NCBI GenBank assembly: GCA_964020085.1
Contig: OZ026600.1
Coordinates: 34,848,705-34,912,704 of the forward strand
Direction of reading: 5' to 3'
DNA: 64,000 nt
DNA from: Micromussa lordhowensis
Lineage: Eukaryota > Cnidaria > Anthozoa > Scleractinia > Lobophylliidae
Shown: piece after piece, positions 44,751 through 58,478 of the stretch
Layout of the letters: the number at the start of each line of letters is the position of its first letter
Numbering within the stretch: position 1 is the first letter of the stretch
Notes under the pieces: model-generated
Seen by the model: only the letters and a program-made list of their open reading frames with translations
The model's database searches: none
Told to the model about the DNA's origin: nothing
Made by a program: the position numbers and the translations under genes

Positions 44751-47700
44751 ATAAAAACTTCGTTATTTGTACAATACAACAATATATTTGAAATGTAACC
44801 GAAGGATTCGCGGCTTAAAGATTTGAATGAGATGCCCTTCATTCTGGATATTAGATTAATTGGTGTGAGTATCAAGCGGGTCTAGTGGGAAGCTCAGAAT
44901 TTCTTAGCTGTCAATGAAGCATATTTTACAGAAGGAATCCCATAACTTGTGAACCGATTATTTCAAATTAAATGCAACAGTATCAACTTCTTACTTGTGT
45001 TAGCAGAAGAAATTCTGAAAAAAAAAGACTGGATGTGCTCAAAATTGGGTTAACCAAATTGATGAAATTCGGCTTGACGTAATGGACTTAGCTTTCTAGT
45101 CGTAATCACATTGCAATAAGAACGATTCGTGTAGAGTTCTTTAAACGAAACGATTCCAGACAATAAGGAAGCCGGATGTCTGTATTCAAAGCCAATATTC
45201 CGTATGTTAGTCCCAAAGAAAAATTTTAATTTAAATGAAAGTCCCAAAGAAAATTTCTAAGATATGCAGATGGTTTCTTCAATTAGGTTTACGTTACATG
45301 CGTTCCATAAAGTAACATTTTACATTAAACGAATGTAACTTTGTACTACATTCGCTAAATACAATATAGATAACATGTTCCACAGTGTTTAGACGGGAAA
45401 CCAACGCTACATAATTTAAAATTTCGATCAAAAATGGGCAATGCCATCTTTGTCAAAGATGTAATTTAAAAGTCGCAAACCTATTTCTCGAGGACTGGTG
45501 CTGCTTGGCACTTCTTCCTGTTAAAAGAGGAATTTAATGACGTTGCGTGTGTGATATGAAAGGATAAAATCTTCACTGCTCGAAATTCGACTCGAAAATT
45601 CGAAAAGCGCACTTTGCTAGCTAGGAACCCATTTGTAGCGTGGCTTTGGCGCGGTAATTGCGAAACAGCAAGACTTGATTAAGGGAAATGGGGTGTCAAA
45701 ATTTATATTTGGCTTGCACTAATTACGTCTAGGTGACCTCATTAGGGGCGGAATGATCTGTCGGAAACAATCGCAATTACCAATAAAAGACGAGCTCTTT
45801 TCCTTTATTTGTGTTCATTTCTAGCTTAGGCGACTTCTTTGATCGAGAGACATTTTAAAATAACGAGTGGGATAGCATAGAAGTTTCATGAAAAGATAAC
45901 AAAATTCTCCAAATTTTCTTTAGATAAGATCTCAAACAGTGCAAGTATCTTAACTAAAAAGTTGTTATGGTTACAGGCGGTCTGTGGTTGAAGTAACGAG
46001 TTTTTCATCAACTAAAGATCTTGTATTCAACGAGAAATTTTAAAAATAAAATTACAGGTACGTCCAATTATCTAATATTTACATAGTCTTTTTTGTCTTT
46101 TAGGTAACCGAAGACTGTTGTTATTCAGGGATCGCATGTTGAGAGATTTCAAGTGCTCAAAAAGGGAATTTGAATAAATTCTTCTCTCAATAAAAGTGCT
46201 ACTATTGCGATTTTAATATCAGTGTAGAGTAAAAAAATTCCTCTGATAATAATGGAAATGATTTTGTCTTTAATCAGACCTTTGAGTGGTAGTTTGTGGT
46301 CGAATGACTGGCGAAACATTAGTTTGGTAAGAAATTTCCATTAGACTTAAATTACCTTCTAACTGCTGTGTCACTAACCACAATACCGAGATATTTGGTC
46401 TGTTTCTTACAAGGCGGTGCGTTTCAATCTTACAATTCCTTGTTTTTTCATTATTTCAGGTAGGCGGTTGTGTTATAAGAAAGAAAATTAAGCAACTCGA
46501 CCTTCTGTAGCGCGCTAAATGATACTGCATCGTAAAAAGATTGCGCTATAAGGAGTTTAAAATTCCTATGACCGCGGGAGTTTTCTGAAGTCTGTAAGTT
46601 AATTGAAAATCTTCGATTGATTTTAAACTATCGCAGCTAGGTTTAAATTATTCTACTCAAGGAACAGACTGTTTTGTCGACAGCCAGAACTTTAGCTGAT
46701 TAAAGTTCTTTTCAATTATACATCCTTTTACAAATCAAGCCAAACTATTCAGAAGTGTACCAGTTTTCTCACGAAACCTCTAGTCTAGTTTACCCCAGTG
46801 CATTTTTAGGATGAATTAATACTTAAAACTATGAATCTACACTCATCTCTGACTTAGTTCTATTTTGTGCTACCACAGATTTGTTCTATTCCCTTATTCA
46901 GGGAGGAACCATCGTTACACATTAAATTCTATTATATAACCCGTATTTTTTTAAAATCCACGAGGACTGTTGCAACTTTTGTGAACGTAAGTCATAATAC
47001 TGAATAATTATAATACTGAAATATCATATATTATTTATGCAAGTCGCAATCTTTGTGATACAGATTTGAGATACTAAACGACTATTAGCTGAATTTCACA
47101 CCATTTTACACCGATTTCCCTGCAATTTATTTAGTGAGTTACCCCAGCTTTTAACGCAAATTGTTTGCTTTCTCAGATAACTTACGTTCAACTTAAAACC
47201 TCACTTCTTCAAATCTTTGGAAAACCTCTCAAGGCGTAATTTACAATGCATTAATTCGAGGGAGCACCTTTGTATTCGAATAGCGTTTTTAACACTGTGG
47301 AATTTTTTTGATGGCTTCCGTTTTCCAGTGGTAGATTCCTATCCGATATAAATTGGTATTTTTATTGCAGTAGCCCAATTTACTGTCGTAAAAATGTCGT
47401 ACATTTATCACAACAATGACCTTTTTAAAGCCACTCATTTGCAAGCTACCGGTTGTTAAATTTTATACCAGCTATTAGAGGCTAATTCGAACCTGAATCT
47501 GATTTGCACCGTGTGGACATCTGACTTCACGGTTCATCATTCGAAACTGCTCCAAGGTCTGTCAAATTTATAATTTCCTTGCGAAACATCCTTGCGTTTT
47601 AATCTCTAACGCCATCATATAACGACTAACAGAAAATGATATGTTGGTGTATGAGTTTTGTTTATACTTGAAACTAAGACAAGTTGAGTTGTTTTCGTGT

Positions 47701-50700
47701 AAGGGCTAGCCGTTCCAGTTAGCTCGTGCCATTATTACGTAATATTCATGATGCTGTTCCTATTTCTTCACAAATTCTTTTAGGTATTTCGCTGATTGTG
47801 TTTACTTTTGGTTTGTCTCATGGTTAGGTGGCTGTAAAGCGAAATTATTGCAAACTCAAAACTTTTGGGCGAGAAATAGTGATGCATTTCACTTTGCAGT
47901 GAGCAGAACTCTAAACAAGCTGTCCCATTTCAGCCGCTTTTCGCAATCAAATTGTCAAAATACGCTGTCAACGGAGAAGAAAAAAAAACATCAGTAGTTG
48001 AACATTACCTGCCTACAGCTGCAGCATGAAAATTCGTCAGTCTACGATTTTCTACTTTTGTTGAAACCCTTAAACCACTAGCTCATCGATTCAACCGGGG
48101 AAGTCTTGTCTTTTTGATAGATACTTCAGCATTAAAACAACCGGTTGAAGAATTCCAGTTTTTGATTACTATCAGCCAATGATGAGCTCTCCTCACAAAC
48201 TCCGAGCGAGCACGAAGACGCGCGAGTATTCCGGAAAGTCTGAGCTTATCGCTGCTAGGAAACGAGCGTTGCTCAGCAACCACTTCTGATTGAACCTGAC
48301 GGGTTAGTGCGATAGTAAACATTTTATACCGTCAATGACGCATGTATTTTTAACATGGGATTACTCGGGATTACACACTTGCGGACCAATCAACGTTGTT
48401 TATACACTGTATAAATGTTCGTGACCTTGAAATTGGACACTCAAGCCTGTGTTATTATCCAAGTCACGTTTTCGTTCGCAACTTTACAAAGTTGTAAATG
48501 AACAACTGCCGGACACTTAAAATTGCTTGTCATTTCCTGCCAAGTTGTTCATTTCCTCATTCACGAGTTCATTACTAAAATGATCAACTCCAGACCGTGA
48601 AAGTTGTAATATCTTACTGTTGTCTTCCTGGCGTCAATGGAATAACATTTTAAGAATTAATGGACTCAAACCAGACTTTTTCAGTGCACTTACTGTTTTT
48701 TTTTTTAGTTTGATTAAACGTCAGACTATAAACAACCTCACATTCTGATTGGCTAAGTGTCGACTGAAAAAACGTGCTTTCTGACAAAAAAAACAAACAA
48801 ACAAAAAAACAATAATCCTAAAACCTTCGAAAAGGTACATTTCCTGAACGTGTTTCATATAGTTTTCATCGATATTTGCTCTATGCTGAGTTGACTGAAA
48901 CTCAGAAACTTATGCTATACATTTGCCTTCGTCTCGATTTCTCGGCCTCCACTTACTTTCTTACTGTTGATTTTGAGTTGAGGAATAGTTTGACTATGAT
49001 CGAACGATAGAAACTTCAATTCCAGCTTGCCACAAAGTAATTCGGTTAAAAAACACACTTACCAAAATGTATTTGCAGTATAGCTTATCGCTGGAAAGCG
49101 ACTTGATGCCATGTCAAGTCAAGTCGATATATTTCATCAGTTTCTTCAATACAGTTACTATGTGAACTTTTCAATCTGTAAGTCCAGTGGATGATATCTC
49201 TTTTTAACAGACTGACCTGCTTGTCGCATGAATAAGGTTATGAGTTGCCGTTTTAAGTGAAGTACTTGCTTCAGGGATCTGAACTTGCACTTTTAAGAGC
49301 ATGCTCTTTCTATAATTAAAACGACTAAGAGCAAGGCGACAGAAAGACGCATTGAGCTGTAAATGGAGTTTAAACGATCACTTAAAATACAACACTTTCA
49401 AAACAGAATCAACATCTGTCTGTAAATTACCTTACTATAACATTTTCGTGACTCAAACCACCCGCTGTCGAGAGCTTTCATCTTTGTTAGTTCGCGTTTC
49501 TACCTTCTCCACAAATCTACACCTGCGTCGGTGCAGCAAAGTTAGCAACTTCTCATTTAGCAGAGCACAAAATCTTTGATTTCCGGTGCCAGTGTAAATA
49601 AACTTAAAAGTGACGTTTCTTTATCCCGGCGAAAGACAATTAAGTGACTTCTAGTTTTCAACAAGAAGCCCGCCATTGCAACAGTCCTTTAAGTTACGAT
49701 TAAACTCAGTTTGAGAATCAGAAATCCAATGAAGAATTTATCTCGGTCTTTTTCTTTGGTTCACAGCGAAATCTCCCCATATTAGTAACTGTTTTTGTCA
49801 CATCTACGATGAATGCCTTTATCAGAAAAGCTAACTTTCTCCTTTTAATTATATTTCCAAAAAGGACAACTGTCTTGGGAAGCAAAGTGTTCTTGACAGC
49901 TTATTGTCAATCCAGCCCTGTTTATTGGTAGATGCACTTTCCTAATTTGTACTTCTTCGGTTAATATTCCGTTTTAGAGGACTTTCATTAGATTTGTTTT
50001 TCCTGTGTAAATTCACTTTATGAAAAACATTTTGCGACTCGGACACTTTTCATGAACCAGACTGTTCTTTTAGGCAGAAAATGAAACATTAATTTGTCGC
50101 TGCTGTGGCGTGCAAAAAACGCGTCTCCTAAATGAACTATCTTTAAAAATCTCTTTTAATTTCCTCCAGACTAGTTTTGGTTTTGTCACGAATTTGAAGT
50201 GGGCCTGTCTATTTTTTAAATTAGAAAGGAAAGTATATTCAAATAAATACACATTTAAAGAAGTGAACGTTTTCAACCATTTTCTTTGGGTTTACCTGGA
50301 TTAATCTACTATGTAGCTATGTTGAGCTCGCTGTGTTTTTGAGCCTGGAAAAACTGCACTTTTCTGGCAAATCTGTAGTTTATTTGAGCCTCCTTAATTA
50401 GATTTCAGAAATAAACTATGAAGGATTTGTAATAACAGCTCAAGTAAACAATGGGCACTTATTAAAAAGAGCACTTTTCGCGTGAATGAAATTATTATGC
50501 AAACAAAAGTTGCTCCATTTATTGCTTTTGACAACTGCTCAGAACTTCAAACCCACTGCCTCAAATTACCCTTTTAGACTTCCTTGTAAGCCATTCGGTT
50601 TATCTTTTAGAGATTTTCGGTTAGCATCGGATTTCGGAATCTCGAGAAGCCTCGAGTTTATTTCCTGTAGGAAATTAATACCCGTATAGGCAACCGCCAG

Positions 50701-51173
50701 CAATGGTAAATACATTGAATTTGTTTATAACTACAAAGAGAATAATTCTATTTTCCGGAACTCGAAATGCAAATAAGGAATATCAAATTAGGCCATTTCC
50801 ATTTATTATCACGATTTCGACTGACTCGTAAATGTTATGACAAATATCTGTGACGACTTGAAGCCGATAAGTTTGTCAAAACTGTTTACTTTCTTGTAGC
50901 ACTTTTTTTTGCCTTTTCGCGGTAAAAACTTCCTGTAAGAAGCCTCGAACTTTTAAACTCACGCTGCTGAGCCAACAATATTGGATAAGATGAACACCGT
51001 CCGCCGGAACAACCATTGTCATTGTTAATTGTGACTTGCTTGTTTGTTGTTTGTGGCAGGCATATAACAAACTATTACAGCGAATTTGATGAAAGCCTTC
51101 GGTTGTTAGGGATGCTTTACACAAAACTTTTCTTCGTTTGCTTATAATTTTTTATTCCTTTACAATTTTACAG
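44751..51173. other. Long gene-free AT-rich interval
   Basis: 6.4 kb without a recognisable exon. The one compositional exception is a GC-richer patch at about 48090-48330, whose minus-strand frame (48083-48322) shows no family resemblance. An AAAC-rich simple tract lies near 48785-48815. Confidence 0.55.
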
Positions 51174-51258
51174 TGTGATGCATCAACTGACAACTAAGTT
51201 ATATGTAAGTCCACCGGTGGACTTACACTATAACTTAGTTGTCAGTTGATGCATCACA
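51174..51258. repeat. 85 bp near-perfect palindrome
   Basis: TGTGATGCATCAACTGACAA.. from 51174 pairs with the arm ending at 51258 across a centre at CCACC|GGTGG (51211-51220). The arms are about 42 bp with one single-base indel and no loop. Confidence 0.88.
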
Positions 51259-51639
51259 TTTTTTGCAGTATAATTGTTAATCCTGCACACAAAGCTTAAT
51301 AATTTTCTGAAACTGGCGTTCAAACTTTGTTTCGTTTGAATCTTAATCTCACGATGGCCGGCAAACGTGACCAGGCAATTAGTCTTGGTATACTTTTGTG
51401 CTTGGGACATTTAAGGATTAACGCGAGAACAGAAAAGGCAATATATAACTTGTGTTTATCAGGCCTCGCCGCCTAAAGATACCTAATTGTTATTGACTCA
51501 TCAACAGAGCTTTTGGTGGCAGGCGCTCGTGACTAATCAGACGAGCACTGACATAAAGAGTGAAGGAGTTAGAAGTTTCAGTATCTAACGTCTTAGATTC
51601 GTTTGCTTTATAGAGACAATTTCGAAAGTCTCCTAACGT

Positions 51640-52005
51640 AACGCTCCGTCCCCATTACGCCGGTTGAAATTTGAAAAAGGTTTTTCACTCTCAAAATGTA
51701 TCAAATGTTTTCCGTCTACACTACGCCGGAGAAATTTGAAAACGCAACAATCACCGGTCATTTTGGATTAGTCAGCGAGGAAAACTCAGTCAGAAAATCA
51801 CATGATTATTGTGATGTCATCGTTCTCGAAACTGCTTCGTTTTCAACATGTTTTACGTCCATACAAAAACAAAAAGCCGGCGCTTTTCAAATTCCTCCGG
51901 TTTGAAGAGCGTTTTCGAAAAGCTTTTCGTGACGGATTAGTGTGGACGGTACAACTAACCGTACAAATAATTAAGTTGCGTTTTCGAATCGTTCCCACTA
52001 ACCTC
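51640..52005. repeat. Probable MITE with GTCCACACTA-type ends
   Basis: CCGTCTACACTACGCCGG and TTTGAAAACGCAAC on the left are imperfectly mirrored by GATTAGTGTGGACGG and GTTGCGTTTTCGAA on the right. Ends are uncertain. The open frames here are incidental. Confidence 0.5.
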
Positions 52006-55000
52006 CGGTAAGAGAGCAAACAGAAAACTTCAGCTATTTAGAAGAAAATTCTTAGGTTCTTGGCAAATTAACTACATTCTTTTAAATTTTTAAGCGACTT
52101 AAATTTTTAACTTGAAGTGAATGGGACATTTACTCCATCACTCCTTCACCTCCTGTTAGACTTTTTGTAAATCCGCTGACCAAAGTATGAGGCTTTCGCC
52201 ATCGCAGCGAGGTTCAAAGATGTGAAAGTTTTACATGTTGGTAATTTCTATTGGCAATGTTTCCCATTAGTCCTTTGCATTTTTGACGCAAGTACTCAAT
52301 GATCGATTTTCGCTACAGAAACTAATTACAATAGCGCATTTCCCGAAGGCTTGTGCTTAACACAGGTTTGTCTGTACTCGACGGCCAAAAAAGAAGATAG
52401 TGAAAATCACAAAATTGATGAGCTGTGTGAATTTTCGAGTGACTAAAGCTTGGAATAAACTTCTTACCCGGGAAACGGAAAGCAGAACTGAGGAGAATTC
52501 GAACGCTGCCCTTCGCTATAATTTATCTGAGGTAGTGTAAATATGAAATATGGACATCGCGAAATGATATCAAGAGATAGTTGATGAAAAGAAGGAAAAA
52601 CACTACACAGGCTGGGAGTTCAGCAGTCCCTGAAATCGAATTGGAAAGGGAAAAGAAAAATAAATCATTTCGACACGAGTTTTTTTTTAAATTTGGTCAC
52701 CCAAGTGCTAACCCCGCCGAACAAAGCTTAACTTTGGTGATTCGACGAGACGCGGCGCTCTACTTGGGGAATGGCGATTCTACGGTGAAGACAGTAGTTT
52801 GTAGAGATCTTTCAAAAGATAGAAAAGAAAGAAAAAACAATTTGGAAGCCCACATCTAATACTGAGACCCCAGGAACTACGATTGTTAATGCCTAGCTGA
52901 AAATCAGTTTTAGATCTAATCAACGATATATATCTACAACCTAATGTCAATGGAGCGGTAAACCTCTCTCTAATGCTTTGCCCGACACAGGATGGGCAAA
53001 GCCGAAAACGAAAAAACCGTCCTAGAGTAAATGCAAGGGAGCAAAATCACTGATACTGGCAGGGAAAATGAAGAACAACAAGAGTAAAAAATTAGAAAAT
53101 GATAACCAGCAATACATAAGTGATATTTGACCTACGGATTAAAAACTCAGCGATCCATGCGATGCGATCCATTTTCCAAGTTGAATGGCTCTTAGCCACC
53201 AGCTTTGATTACATTTAAATTTACGATGTAAACTTAGTTTCCATTTAATCGTACATTTGTTTTATCATTTTAATGTATATTAACAGTTTTATTATAGTGT
53301 AAATTTTAGTATAGATTCGTTGTTCCTAAGAAACCCCACTAAGTTGGGAGCTTTGTACATATATGTATAAAGTGTCTTTGAATTAATGAATTTGAATACT
53401 GTCATCGGAATAAACCTCTGTCTTTAAGGCAGAGACCCCTAAAAGTTACAAACATACTCTGACTGGTGAAAGGAAAGGCTGCTTATGTTATGTTTATACT
53501 ATTGTCTTTTATCTGGCAATTTCTATTTTTTCCATGTTTCTTTTTGTTAGAATGTAACGATCAATATTGGCATACGCGTCACCAAAGAAACGAAATTCGC
53601 GCTCAAAAATCTTAATTATATCACCGTCATTGTTGCGTCAATTCTTCAGAATACCTGAGTGATTAAAACAGTTTCTGCTGCAGAGCTAGGCGGTGCTAAA
53701 AGTTAATTAACCACCATTAACAGAGATCAGAAAAGCCGTTTTTTTTAATCAACAGAAGAGACATTGTACAGCGCACCTATCAGTCCGAATTCATTCAATT
53801 TCTGTCAATTTTCGCGAAAAGTGAATACGTTTATGCGCTTTATTTAACTAGCGTGTTAAACAATTCAACGGACCAGACAAACAGTAAACAAGCTGCATGT
53901 ATTAGAATAGATATTAGATCATGTAGATAAAGATCTTTGCTAAAGGAGAAAGAATTGGGTACAGATTAGCAGAATTTGATTTTTAAAAACGAGCTTTTTA
54001 AGATATTTTCTTAACTGATTCATTGTTATCTCGAATCTCATATCCTTTGTCTCAAAATCAGTTTCCCACGTAAAATAGCGAGGCAATATTTTATCTAGAT
54101 CTAACTGATATTTGCTAATCCTGGCTAGATATAGAACGGATAAAATATTGGGCTACCTAAGAGAGTTTTTCCCGGGGACTATGTTCAAGCTACTGTTTGT
54201 AGTGCAAAAAACAAAAACAAAAAAAATCGACTCGGCGAGATTTTTTGCGTATAGCTATCGTTGATCAGTTTGATTCAGTCATTGTATTCCTCTTCATAAT
54301 CGCTGGCCGGTGTCAGTGTATCGTTCCTAAAATTTCTGTTTGGCCAAGTTGTCTTCAGTTTCCCCATGTACTAAAACTTATATCATTTTCCAGTTACGTA
54401 AACTTAAAATTATCGACTTACAGTAAATGGGTATCAAGTATTCAAAAGGCCGATCGATTGGAATCACTTCTATGAGAGATTTTTAACGAACACGTTTGAG
54501 TCGTTGCTTGGTTCGTACTTTCTAATAAAGCATTTCTGAAATTCGCCAATATGTGAATCGGTTGGTTGGTTTGCCAGCACATTTCTCGTAAAATGGTACA
54601 AATTAAAGACGACTTCAGTTGAAAAGAAAAAAAACGAGGTAAAAAACGAGTAAATTCGACCGCCTGAATTCGTATGGAAATCGCGGTTTAAAAAGCAATT
54701 TAGTTTTTTGAATGCATTTAGTTAACGAAGTTAAAGTATAAAATAGCACTCACCAAAATTTTGAGAAGCTGTAAGGTACAACGGGCTGTATAGAAAGATA
54801 GGAAATGATTTTGAGGCTCAACTTGATCACCGAAATCCCTTCATATTTGCGTTTCTGACATCAGTTACCAGGGCAATGGAAGACAGAAACAGTTATGCGA
54901 ACAGAGAACGGGTTTTATTTGAGTCGGTTGTCAAATGACAGTTAACCTTTATTTTGTTTGAAAAGTACAGATAACTTTTCACTGTCCATCGGACAGCTGA

Positions 55001-55735
55001 TTTTCGGCTGTGGTAACAGTAAAACAAGAACAATACAACTCAAACATTTAACTTATCTTTTTAACAAAAAAGCTGACAATAGATTTAATGAATCGTAACA
55101 GGATGTCCTCATTAAATGATTGTTAGATAAACAGCTCTTTGCCACGCCTCGCCTCGCATGAGCTGCTTAGTGAGTGACGTTTTTTCCCTTTGTAGTAAAG
55201 TCATTTACTTTGTTTTGAAACAAAATCCAAATCTAATCATCCTGTCTGAAAAAGATATATAATTTATGGGTTCACCCATGATCATCGCGGCACCTAGGCT
55301 GCGTAATTGTTGCTAAATATTTTACCCATACTGCGTCGAGAAGAGAAGAAGAGTATACAACATGTATCTGGGAAGCCTTCTTAGCATCTTTGAAATATCA
55401 TCTTGAAATTGAAAGACATAAATCTAGATTGCAAATACGTTTTTGAGCTTCTGCTTTTTTCTCTATTACTTCGTTTAGTTAATTCTTGGTTGTAGTACGA
55501 TAGTCATTGGATCAGAGCGTGCGCTGATCTTATAAGAAGCATCTGACAAAGGCTATCATTGGCTAAAAAACACTGAGGGTGTTAATACACTCGATAAGGC
55601 CGCTCGTTTTGCTCTTCTCTCCCATAAGGTTCTTTTAAGTTCGGTTTCGAGTCGGAAGCATAGCCTTGGAAAGCCATCACGAAAACATTGAACTGATACC
55701 AAGGGAAAGAGTCTGTGTCTTGCATTTCCTTGCCA
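52006..55735. other. Gene-free interval
   Basis: A 92-codon plus-strand frame at 52581-52859 is lysine- and glutamate-rich with no recognisable domain; I regard it as probably chance. The AT-rich block at 53200-53400 resembles the 3' tail of a non-LTR element but cannot be assigned. Confidence 0.5.
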
Positions 55736-55970
55736 TACCCAAATTCGCAATTAGCCAATCAAAAGCCTGTCTACTGTTCAAAAATCCTGAGATATCAGTA
55801 CACTGACCTGATATGGCCACTTGCTCGAATTTGGGTACAGTGGAGAGAAGAGTTTTCTAAGATAATTCTATTTTTTACCGTGCATAACCCAAAGTCACAA
55901 TTAGCCAATCAGAAGCCGTGTGACACGATACGGCTACGATATCGTGGTCACTTGGCCTAATTGTGGTACG
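55736..55970. repeat. Two diverged copies of a repeat with TACCCAAATTCG ends
   Basis: TACCCAAATTCG at 55736-55747 is exactly complementary to CGAATTTGGGTA at 55826-55837. The adjoining CAATTAGCCAATCAAAAGCC recurs at about 55899 as CAATTAGCCAATCAGAAGCC, giving a second copy about 150 bp downstream. Confidence 0.65.
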
Positions 55971-57190
55971 GTAAATATCTAATCGTACCTTTCTTGGTAC
56001 ACTTGGACTGCATATCAGGCTCGTTTGGTGGTGACGTTTTAAGTAGCTTGACCGTGTGACTGTCTATCTCTCCGAAGTACGTGCGAACCATGATTTCACT
56101 AAACTACTCTGATATCAGGCCACCGAACCGAACCAAAACGGTACGATTAGGCATGAATCGTACATTCGTCAACCTTTTTTTAAAGCCATGGCTGATTTTA
56201 CAGACAAAGTATTGAAAAAAAGTGAAGTAAAGTTTTACGCTACCTTGTTGTTTTGGGGCCAGTTAGTTGAGCCGTGATTCTTGATAATCACCCTTTGTTT
56301 GCGATGCCTGAATCATTTTCAGCTCATTAGTAAAAGGGTTGATTGACACAAGAAGATACGACGAAGACACTAATATCGATACAGCAAACTAACAGCAATT
56401 ATTTTTCAATGCACTATTAGACGATTAATGACAGCTGAGATTAGTATAACACTGTACGTGTGATACTAACTTGCTCTTTCAGAGGGTCTGGATTGGGTTG
56501 GGAGTGGGGGAGGGTCGGCATTTGTTAAGTAAGAGCGGGAAACATTGAGATTCTCGGGAAATAAAATTCACTGTCCCCCTCGGGACCAGTCATTAAGTGT
56601 TAAATATAAGACGTAATAAACGTCAGAAGTAGGCTTGGCACTTTTGAGTTTTCGGGCAATGTCCTGTATTTTATGCGACTCTTCTAATGTGGGGTAACAT
56701 CAGTTACTGAGAGAGCTGCTTTTCGTTTGTTTTTCTGAGATTTTCATTTCGTAGTTTATCCCCTGGACCTATTTCTTTTGAAAGCCGAGACACCACATCA
56801 TAATTGTGGCCAGCAGTCGCGCGCACAGAACACGTTTCAAAATGGCGGACGACAATAGCGGTGCGGTTCCAACCTTAATCGACTTTTGCTGTTATAAACC
56901 GCCTCATTACATACATTAGACCATGTTTTGGCCTTGCCTTAACAAATTATTTTGACCACGTGACATGTCACGTGATCGTTTTTTTAATTTAGTAAATCGG
57001 CGAATTGGTGGCGAATTTTTATTCTATTGATCAATAAATGAGCGTTTTTCGATGCAAATTTAAATCATCTACCCTTGCTACGTTTGGAATGATCTTCCTT
57101 GATTTCGCTTTTAGAAGATATAAATGGTCAAAAGTCGAATTTTGTTGAAAAAAAAACCCCGACCTTTCACCTTATAATTTGTTTCTGTGA
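55971..57190. other. Noncoding stretch upstream of CNRIP1
   Basis: No convincing gene. It includes GC-richer sequence with an ATGGCGGACGAC start near 56841 that soon stops, and the double E-box at 56957-56974. Confidence 0.5.
56957..56974. promoter_or_regulatory. Palindromic double E-box
   Basis: CACGTGACATGTCACGTG is a perfect 18 bp palindrome made of two CACGTG E-boxes, each with the GTGAC/GTCAC flank preferred by MITF/TFE-type bHLH-Zip factors. It lies 1.56 kb upstream of CNRIP1. A third CACGTGAC occurs near 58169-58176. A regulatory role is conjecture. Confidence 0.3.
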
Positions 57191-57360
57191 AGCCCGGGGG
57201 GGGGGGGGGGGGTACTTGACAAAGTTTAATACGGGGAGGCTCCGCCCCGAGGTCCAACCCTTTAGCCATTTATATACCATTTTGGCAGAAAAGGTACCCC
57301 TTTTATATACCTTTTATTGAAAAAAGGTACCCCTTTCACATACGTAGTTTAGGAAGTCTT
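57191..57360. repeat. Dispersed repeat beginning with a 17 G run
   Basis: A 17 G run (57196-57212) leads into TACTTGACAAAG, GGGGAGGCTCCGCCCCGAGG and repeated AAAGGTACCCCTTT motifs. Related pieces, partly in the opposite orientation, occur at 60760-61080 and 61655-61760. Confidence 0.65.
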
Positions 57361-58478
57361 GTTCTCATTTTCATCTAGGGCTTAATAAATTACCTGATAC
57401 AAATTTTGGGCCAACTTGCGGCCAGGTCTAGTAAGATGTAATTCAACCAACGCTATGTGTATGAACGACGCACAAAACAGGCGCATCATACGTTACTAAA
57501 GTATAATACGTATATCTACGAAGTAAAATAGACGAACTAAATTAGATTGTATAATTTCAGGATCTGCTGGTACGTTATACGTTCAGGGGGGTGGCCAGGG
57601 TTTTTAAGGGGAGGGTGGTGATGGTACCTTAGCCTACCTGACCAAAACTCGACAATTTTGGAGAATACACAGGGAGCACACGACCTTGCTGAGTAGGAAG
57701 AGAGTAAATAAATGAATGAAAAGAGTGAAAACATGTAGTTTACTTTTTCTTCGACCTTACAGGAAAACCGCCACCTTCAAGTCCTGCGGAACACTGTAGT
57801 GTTAACCCGCACCTAGGCCCTTTCGCATTCTGCAATTTTTTTAATTTTTTTAATAATTTGACATGGGTGGCAACTCTTTGCCTAAACATTTTGAACGCAG
57901 TCCGGGCTCCTGCTTGAACCTCTAAATTTCGTTGCTTTCACGAAACCAAACAAACACAAAAAGAAGTCGAAAGGTGTTTTCTACAGCTTGACCCAACTTG
58001 TTTTCGAATAGTTTTGCGACAGTTGGAGAATTTTAGCGACTTTTGCAAAGTTTTTTTCTTAAATCGCTCTTCGTAACATGATCGTACGTTACCCCGGTAC
58101 CATACACCCGCGCTCGAGCTCCCCTCCATCTCCCGCCATCTTGTTTTGAATGTGTACATCTTCGCGATCACGTGACTTGTACCTTCAACATCAGAAGCGC
58201 GCTTATAGTTCTAATCGTTTGAAGTCCGCCTGCTTTCATAACCAGTCTCCCTCCATTAACTGTGGTTTAATTATTGACATCATTCTGTATCACCCGGGGG
58301 TGATCAGAGAGGTCTAAAAACGTATAAATATTTACCGAAAGGTTATATTATGATAGTGGCAGGATTAAATGTAAACACAACACCGAAATTGCTCTGAACA
58401 CTACAAATATTCTGACACATCCTGAAAACATTACTTTTTTTACAGAGAGGAAAAGCATTTAGAACAATAACTACGTTA
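57361..58478. other. Upstream flank of CNRIP1
   Basis: No protein homology. A minus-strand frame at 57938-58171 is not recognised. A short hairpin (TCACCCGGGGGTGA, about 58290) and a CACGTGAC motif (58169) are present. Confidence 0.5.

Noticed and set aside
52581..52859. 92-codon Lys/Glu-rich plus-strand frame as a gene
   Set aside because: Low-complexity composition, no recognisable family and no clear splice or polyadenylation context.
56841..56918. ATGGCGGACGAC start as a first exon
   Set aside because: The frame stops after 25 codons without a donor site, and the surrounding sequence looks like a dispersed repeat.
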